The translations under genes and the position numbers were made by a program. Source: F23-D06 sp947167635 (lineage in GTDB: Bacteria > Bacteroidota > Bacteroidia > Bacteroidales > WCHB1-69). Taken from it: a stretch of DNA of 64,000 nt. Below are positions 62,689 through 64,000 of this stretch, one piece after another; positions within the stretch are counted from its first letter, which is position 1; each line of letters opens with the position of its first letter. The notes beneath the pieces were generated by a model. That model saw only the letters and a list, made by a program, of their open reading frames with translations, was not told the DNA's origin and searched no databases. The stretch is taken from positions 1 through 64,000 of the forward strand of contig CAMVIT010000005.1 of the NCBI GenBank assembly GCA_947167635.1, in the 5' to 3' direction.

Positions 62689-64000
62689 ATGTATAAATAT
62701 AAAATAGTATATATAATCTTATTGTCAATTCTTTCAGGATTTGTATGCAATGTTGCAGTTGCACAGAAGTCCTCAAAAGCGGCCTCTTTATGTGCAAAAG
62801 CGCAACAATTGGTTAATGACCGGCAATTCGACAAGGCGATTTCTGTTTTGATTCAGGCGCAAGCCAAGTATCCCAATTATGCTGATATATATATCCTGAA
62901 AGGTGACATCTATAATTTCACTCTTCGCTCCGACTCAGCATTTAGTTGCTATAAAAGAGCGATTGACATAATAGGAGAGCCGGACCCGTTGTTGTATTAT
63001 ATAGCAGCTGGCGAAGGGGTGAAATGTGGGAACTATGAAGGCGCTCTTCAATGTTATGAGAGTTTTATGCAGAAGGGCTTGCAATATTCCGATGTGCTGG
63101 CAGATGCTCAGAAGGGCATGGCGAATTGTCGCTTTGCCATTGAGGCCATGCAAGTTCCGGTCAAATTTCAGCCTGTCAATTTGGGTGAAATTATCAATTC
63201 CGAATGGGATGAATCGTTGGCCTCCATCACAGCTGATGATGGAATGTTGGTCTTCACGGTGGGACGCCCGCGTGACGAGAAGACGGTTTGTGCCTTTTGC
63301 CAAACCGAGCAGGATTTGTACTATTCAATGAAAGAGCCATCGGGATGGTCGTCCCGCAATGCTTTTGAATCGCCTATCCGGACCGGATACAATGAAGGAG
63401 CCCAATGTATATCTCCCGACGGTGCATATTTGATATATACTATGTGTAATGCTGATTACGGTATGGGCAGCTGCGACCTTTATTGGTCGAAGAAGATGGG
63501 TAACAAGTGGTCGCGCCCGCGCAACTTTGGTGCACCGGTGAACACGAGCGCCTGGGAGTCGCAGCCTTCAATGGCTTCTGATGGCAAGACGATCTATTTC
63601 GCATCGTCCCGTTCCGGCGGATATGGAGGCATGGACATTTGGAAGACCACGATGACCTCCGAGGGCGCTTTCACAGCTCCGGAAAATCTGGGGGCAGCCA
63701 TCAACACGCCAGGCGACGATGCAGCGCCGTTTATCCATAGCGATGGACGGACACTCTACTTTGCCTCCAACGGACGTGTCGGTATGGGTGGCTACGACCT
63801 GTATTATTCCACTTTGCAAGCCGACGGCACCTGGTCTGAACCCAAGAATCTCGGTTATCCCATCAACACTTCAGCCGATGAGATCAACATCTTTATTAAT
63901 GCGGCCGGTACTATGGCGTACATGGCATCCGACAAAGATGGTGGTTTTGGAGGATTGGATCTGTATAGTTTCGACCTCGACGACAACTTGCGGCCGAATC
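62689..64000 (+). CDS. TPR/PD40-repeat envelope protein (PorE-like), 3' partial
   Basis: At least 437 residues; the frame is still open at the right edge. A signal peptide (MYKYKIVYIILLSILSGFVC up to VAVAQ) is followed by TPR-like helices (LCAKAQQLVNDRQFDKAISV, ALQCYESFMQKG) and then PD40/WD40-like propeller blades (IYFASSRSGGYGGMDIWKT, LYFASNGRVGMGGYDLYYS, AYMASDKDGGFGGLDLYSF). Proteins with TPR, PD40 and a C-terminal OmpA domain, such as PorE, tie the T9SS to peptidoglycan. The OmpA part, if present, lies outside the window. It starts 3 bases after mazG. Confidence 0.85.
   Translation, partial: MYKYKIVYIILLSILSGFVCNVAVAQKSSKAASLCAKAQQLVNDRQFDKAISVLIQAQAKYPNYADIYILKGDIYNFTLRSDSAFSCYKRAIDIIGEPDPLLYYIAAGEGVKCGNYEGALQCYESFMQKGLQYSDVLADAQKGMANCRFAIEAMQVPVKFQPVNLGEIINSEWDESLASITADDGMLVFTVGRPRDEKTVCAFCQTEQDLYYSMKEPSGWSSRNAFESPIRTGYNEGAQCISPDGAYLIYTMCNADYGMGSCDLYWSKKMGNKWSRPRNFGAPVNTSAWESQPSMASDGKTIYFASSRSGGYGGMDIWKTTMTSEGAFTAPENLGAAINTPGDDAAPFIHSDGRTLYFASNGRVGMGGYDLYYSTLQADGTWSEPKNLGYPINTSADEINIFINAAGTMAYMASDKDGGFGGLDLYSFDLDDNLRPN

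Overview
The window is chromosomal DNA from a Bacteroidota member, most likely order Bacteroidales. The evidence is the recurrent Bacteroidota-type -7 promoter element (TAnnTTTG, often followed by GCCGC), two proteins with type IX secretion (T9SS) C-terminal sorting domains, PorP/SprF- and PorE-like outer-membrane proteins, DUF3098, the ftsX-DUF3098-uppP-truB operon, and Bacteroidota-style lipoproteins with few Shine-Dalgarno sites. No rRNA, CRISPR array, phage or insertion sequence was seen. One tRNA gene (Gln, CTG) is present.

Layout. 1-3.2 kb: an accessory patch with a FISUMP-domain protein cut by the window edge, a lipoprotein, a decayed copy of a PAS gene, a T9SS cargo and the intact PAS gene. 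3.2-9.3 kb (minus): a cell-wall operon read ddl, two GH73-LysM proteins (one without its catalytic Glu), an M23 peptidase and an oligopeptide-binding lipoprotein. 9.3-14.1 kb: an MsbA-like exporter divergent from ftsX-DUF3098-uppP-truB. 14.2-19.6 kb: rpmE2, lon, meaB and a PurF paralogue lacking the catalytic cysteine. 19.7-21.9 kb (minus): thiF-like, TenI/ThiE-like and thiD. 21.9-22.6 kb: a gene-free block dense in inverted repeats. 22.6-26.4 kb: exported proteins of unknown role, including a pair of aspartic-protease-fold lipoproteins.

26.4-31.2 kb (minus): thiS-thiE-thiG-thiC-thiH behind a TPP riboswitch, divergent from an unknown gene, a phosphohexomutase and a short metH (31.2-35.5 kb). 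35.5-39.7 kb (minus): sensor kinase, MoxR ATPase, SurA-like isomerase and rpmH. 39.8-43.4 kb: a large CAP-like exported protein and rluD. 43.4-46.1 kb (minus): a free-standing MetH reactivation domain, ruvC, a retropepsin-like protein and corA. 46.2-50.1 kb (minus): a PD40/OmpA protein and a single ORF joining RarA to a PorP/SprF barrel. 50.2-54.1 kb: an S23-family protein, a C10 protease exported by T9SS, and a DUF6515-like protein. 54.1-64 kb: tRNA-Gln, udk, an operon with a FadL/TodX-type outer-membrane protein, a large low-complexity lipoprotein, proS, mazG and a TPR/PD40 protein cut by the right edge.

How the genes connect. The two thi clusters together supply thiazole and pyrimidine synthesis, coupling and kinase functions. 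Only the thiS operon shows a riboswitch. The short MetH lacks the reactivation domain, and a separate protein 8 kb away resembles that domain, so methionine synthase appears to be split. The envelope theme is strong: wall synthesis and remodelling, lipid-carrier recycling, OMP chaperone, T9SS cargo and T9SS-associated proteins. The observations most worth checking are the RarA-SprF fused ORF, the split MetH, the loss of catalytic residues in the PurF, GH73 and ThiF paralogues, and the structured non-coding block near 22.1-22.4 kb.
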